From NCBI GenBank assembly GCA_039807445.1, contig JBDHRG010000232.1, positions 1 to 5,633 on the forward strand: a stretch of 5,633 nt of DNA, given 5' to 3'. Made by a program: the position numbers and the translations under genes. Numbering within the stretch: the first letter of the stretch is position 1; every line of letters starts with the position of its first letter. This DNA is from JBDHRG01 sp039807445. GTDB taxonomy: Bacteria; Pseudomonadota; Gammaproteobacteria; Competibacterales; Competibacteraceae. The notes beneath the pieces were generated by a model. That model ran no database searches. It saw only the letters and a program-made list of their open reading frames with translations, and was not told the origin of the DNA. Shown piece by piece: positions 5,087-5,633 of this stretch.

Positions 5087-5551
5087 ATGACCACCGAAGG
5101 ACTCACCCGCCGCGACGTGCTCGCCGCCGGCACCGCGTTCGCCGCGCTGGCGATGCTGCCGGAAACCGAGGCCGAGGCGGCCGACGCCAAGCCCAAGAGC
5201 CGCCTGACCACGCACGTGCTCGACACCTACAGCGGGCGGCCCGGCGCCGGTATGCGCATCGACTTCTACCGCCGGCAGGGCGATGCCTACGTGCTCGACA
5301 AGACCGTCAGCACCAACGACGAGGGTCGCGTCGACACCCCGCTGCTGCCGGTCGAGGGTGCGGCGGCGATCGGTCGCTACCAACTGGTGTTCCACGTCGC
5401 CGACTATTTCGCCCGTAGCGGTGCCGAACTCAGCGATCCGGCCTTCCTCGACAAGGTGACGCTCGAGTTCGCGATCTTCGACGCCGAAGACCACTACCAC
5501 GTGCCGCTGCTGTGCTCGCCGTGGAGCTACACCACCTACCGCGGCAGCTAG
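5087..5551 (+). CDS. uraH: Tat-exported 5-hydroxyisourate hydrolase, canonical copy
   Basis: This 154-residue protein is the second transthyretin-related hydrolase, converting 5-hydroxyisourate to OHCU. It keeps the canonical family pattern: LTTHVLDTYSGRPGAG with His43, EGRVDTPLL with Arg81, YHVPLLCSPWSYTTYRGS with His138, and the terminal YRGS tetrapeptide (151-154). Residues 1-32 form a twin-arginine signal: LTRRDVLAAG with Arg8-Arg9, a short hydrophobic core, and an acidic PETEAEAAD stretch before the mature domain, with cleavage likely near residue 31-32. The Tat motif has Val where Phe is preferred. The ATG at 5087 is supported by AAGGGGGA (5071-5078), which overlaps the stop codon of the first copy and suggests translational coupling. 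Tandem duplication followed by divergence is the simplest origin: the last eight codons of the two copies are nearly the same at the DNA level. Confidence 0.94.
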   Translation: MTTEGLTRRDVLAAGTAFAALAMLPETEAEAADAKPKSRLTTHVLDTYSGRPGAGMRIDFYRRQGDAYVLDKTVSTNDEGRVDTPLLPVEGAAAIGRYQLVFHVADYFARSGAELSDPAFLDKVTLEFAIFDAEDHYHVPLLCSPWSYTTYRGS

Positions 5552-5575
5552 TCCGCTGATCCGGTGCGCGGCAAA

Positions 5576-5603
5576 CCTCGCCCTTCAGGGCGGGGAAGGA
5601 TAG
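5576..5603 (+). mobile_element. Isolated hairpin resembling an IS200/IS605 (TnpB) right end
   Basis: CCTCGCCC (5576-5583) pairs with GGGCGGGG (5588-5595), including one G-U wobble, around a TTCA loop, and is followed by AAGGATAGC. From memory, this closely resembles the GC-rich subterminal hairpin (CCCCGCCC-TTCA-GGGCGGGG-type) at the right end of IS200/IS605-family elements carrying tnpB, which also forms the 3' scaffold of the TnpB guide RNA. In an intact element tnpB would lie upstream on this strand; uraH lies there instead. This is therefore a remnant, a stray end or a look-alike. Confidence 0.4.
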
Positions 5604-5605
5604 CG

Positions 5606-5630
5606 CGGACGCCGCAGGCGTCCGGTTTTT
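5606..5630 (+). terminator. Rho-independent terminator of the uraD-uraH cluster
   Basis: CGGACGCC (5606-5613) pairs perfectly with GGCGTCCG (5617-5624) around a GCA loop and is followed by G and five T. It is a textbook intrinsic terminator 54 bases after the last uraH stop codon. Confidence 0.88.
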
Positions 5631-5633
5631 CGT

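Noticed and set aside
1..5633. CRISPR array, tRNA or rRNA genes
   Set aside because: I saw no regularly spaced direct repeats, no cloverleaf with a CCA-proximal pattern and no conserved ribosomal RNA stretches on either strand.

Overview
The window looks like chromosomal DNA from a GC-rich proteobacterium. A beta- or gamma-proteobacterium is my best guess, inferred from the strong G/C bias at third codon positions, the LysR/MFS divergent layout, the Tat-type signal peptides and the RelBE-type module. I cannot place it to genus from the sequence alone.

Layout from left to right. Positions 1-536 hold a compact type II toxin-antitoxin module: a ribbon-helix-helix RelB-like antitoxin overlapping a RelE-like toxin, preceded by a palindromic operator next to a -10 box. 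Positions 537-872 have no convincing gene. They hold a nested hairpin just after the toxin stop and a roughly 218-bp palindromic element with near-perfect terminal inverted repeats and a perfect 21-bp inner inverted repeat, which resembles a non-autonomous mobile or REP/MITE-like repeat. Positions 873-2331 carry two minus-strand genes: a small four-helix membrane protein of unknown function and a LysR-family regulator. Positions 2332-2628 are a divergent regulatory region with a LysR-type dyad (TGTTAT-N7-ATAACA) that overlaps -10-like sequences on both strands, plus several leader hairpins.

Positions 2629-5551 are a plus-strand gene cluster: an ACS-type MFS transporter, OHCU decarboxylase (uraD), and two tandem 5-hydroxyisourate hydrolases (uraH). 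A strong Rho-independent terminator closes the cluster at 5606-5630. UraH and UraD carry out the two steps after urate oxidase that turn 5-hydroxyisourate into S-allantoin. The LysR protein is the probable regulator and the MFS protein probably moves a purine-degradation substrate or intermediate. No urate oxidase or xanthine dehydrogenase is in the window.

The most notable points are: (i) both UraH copies carry twin-arginine signal peptides while UraD has none, which implies a pathway split across the inner membrane; (ii) the two UraH paralogues have clearly diverged but both keep the catalytic residues; (iii) a 12-bp hairpin without a U-tract separates the transporter from uraD; (iv) the long inverted-repeat element lies beside the toxin-antitoxin module; and (v) a hairpin resembling the right end of IS200/IS605 (TnpB) elements sits alone between uraH and the operon terminator.
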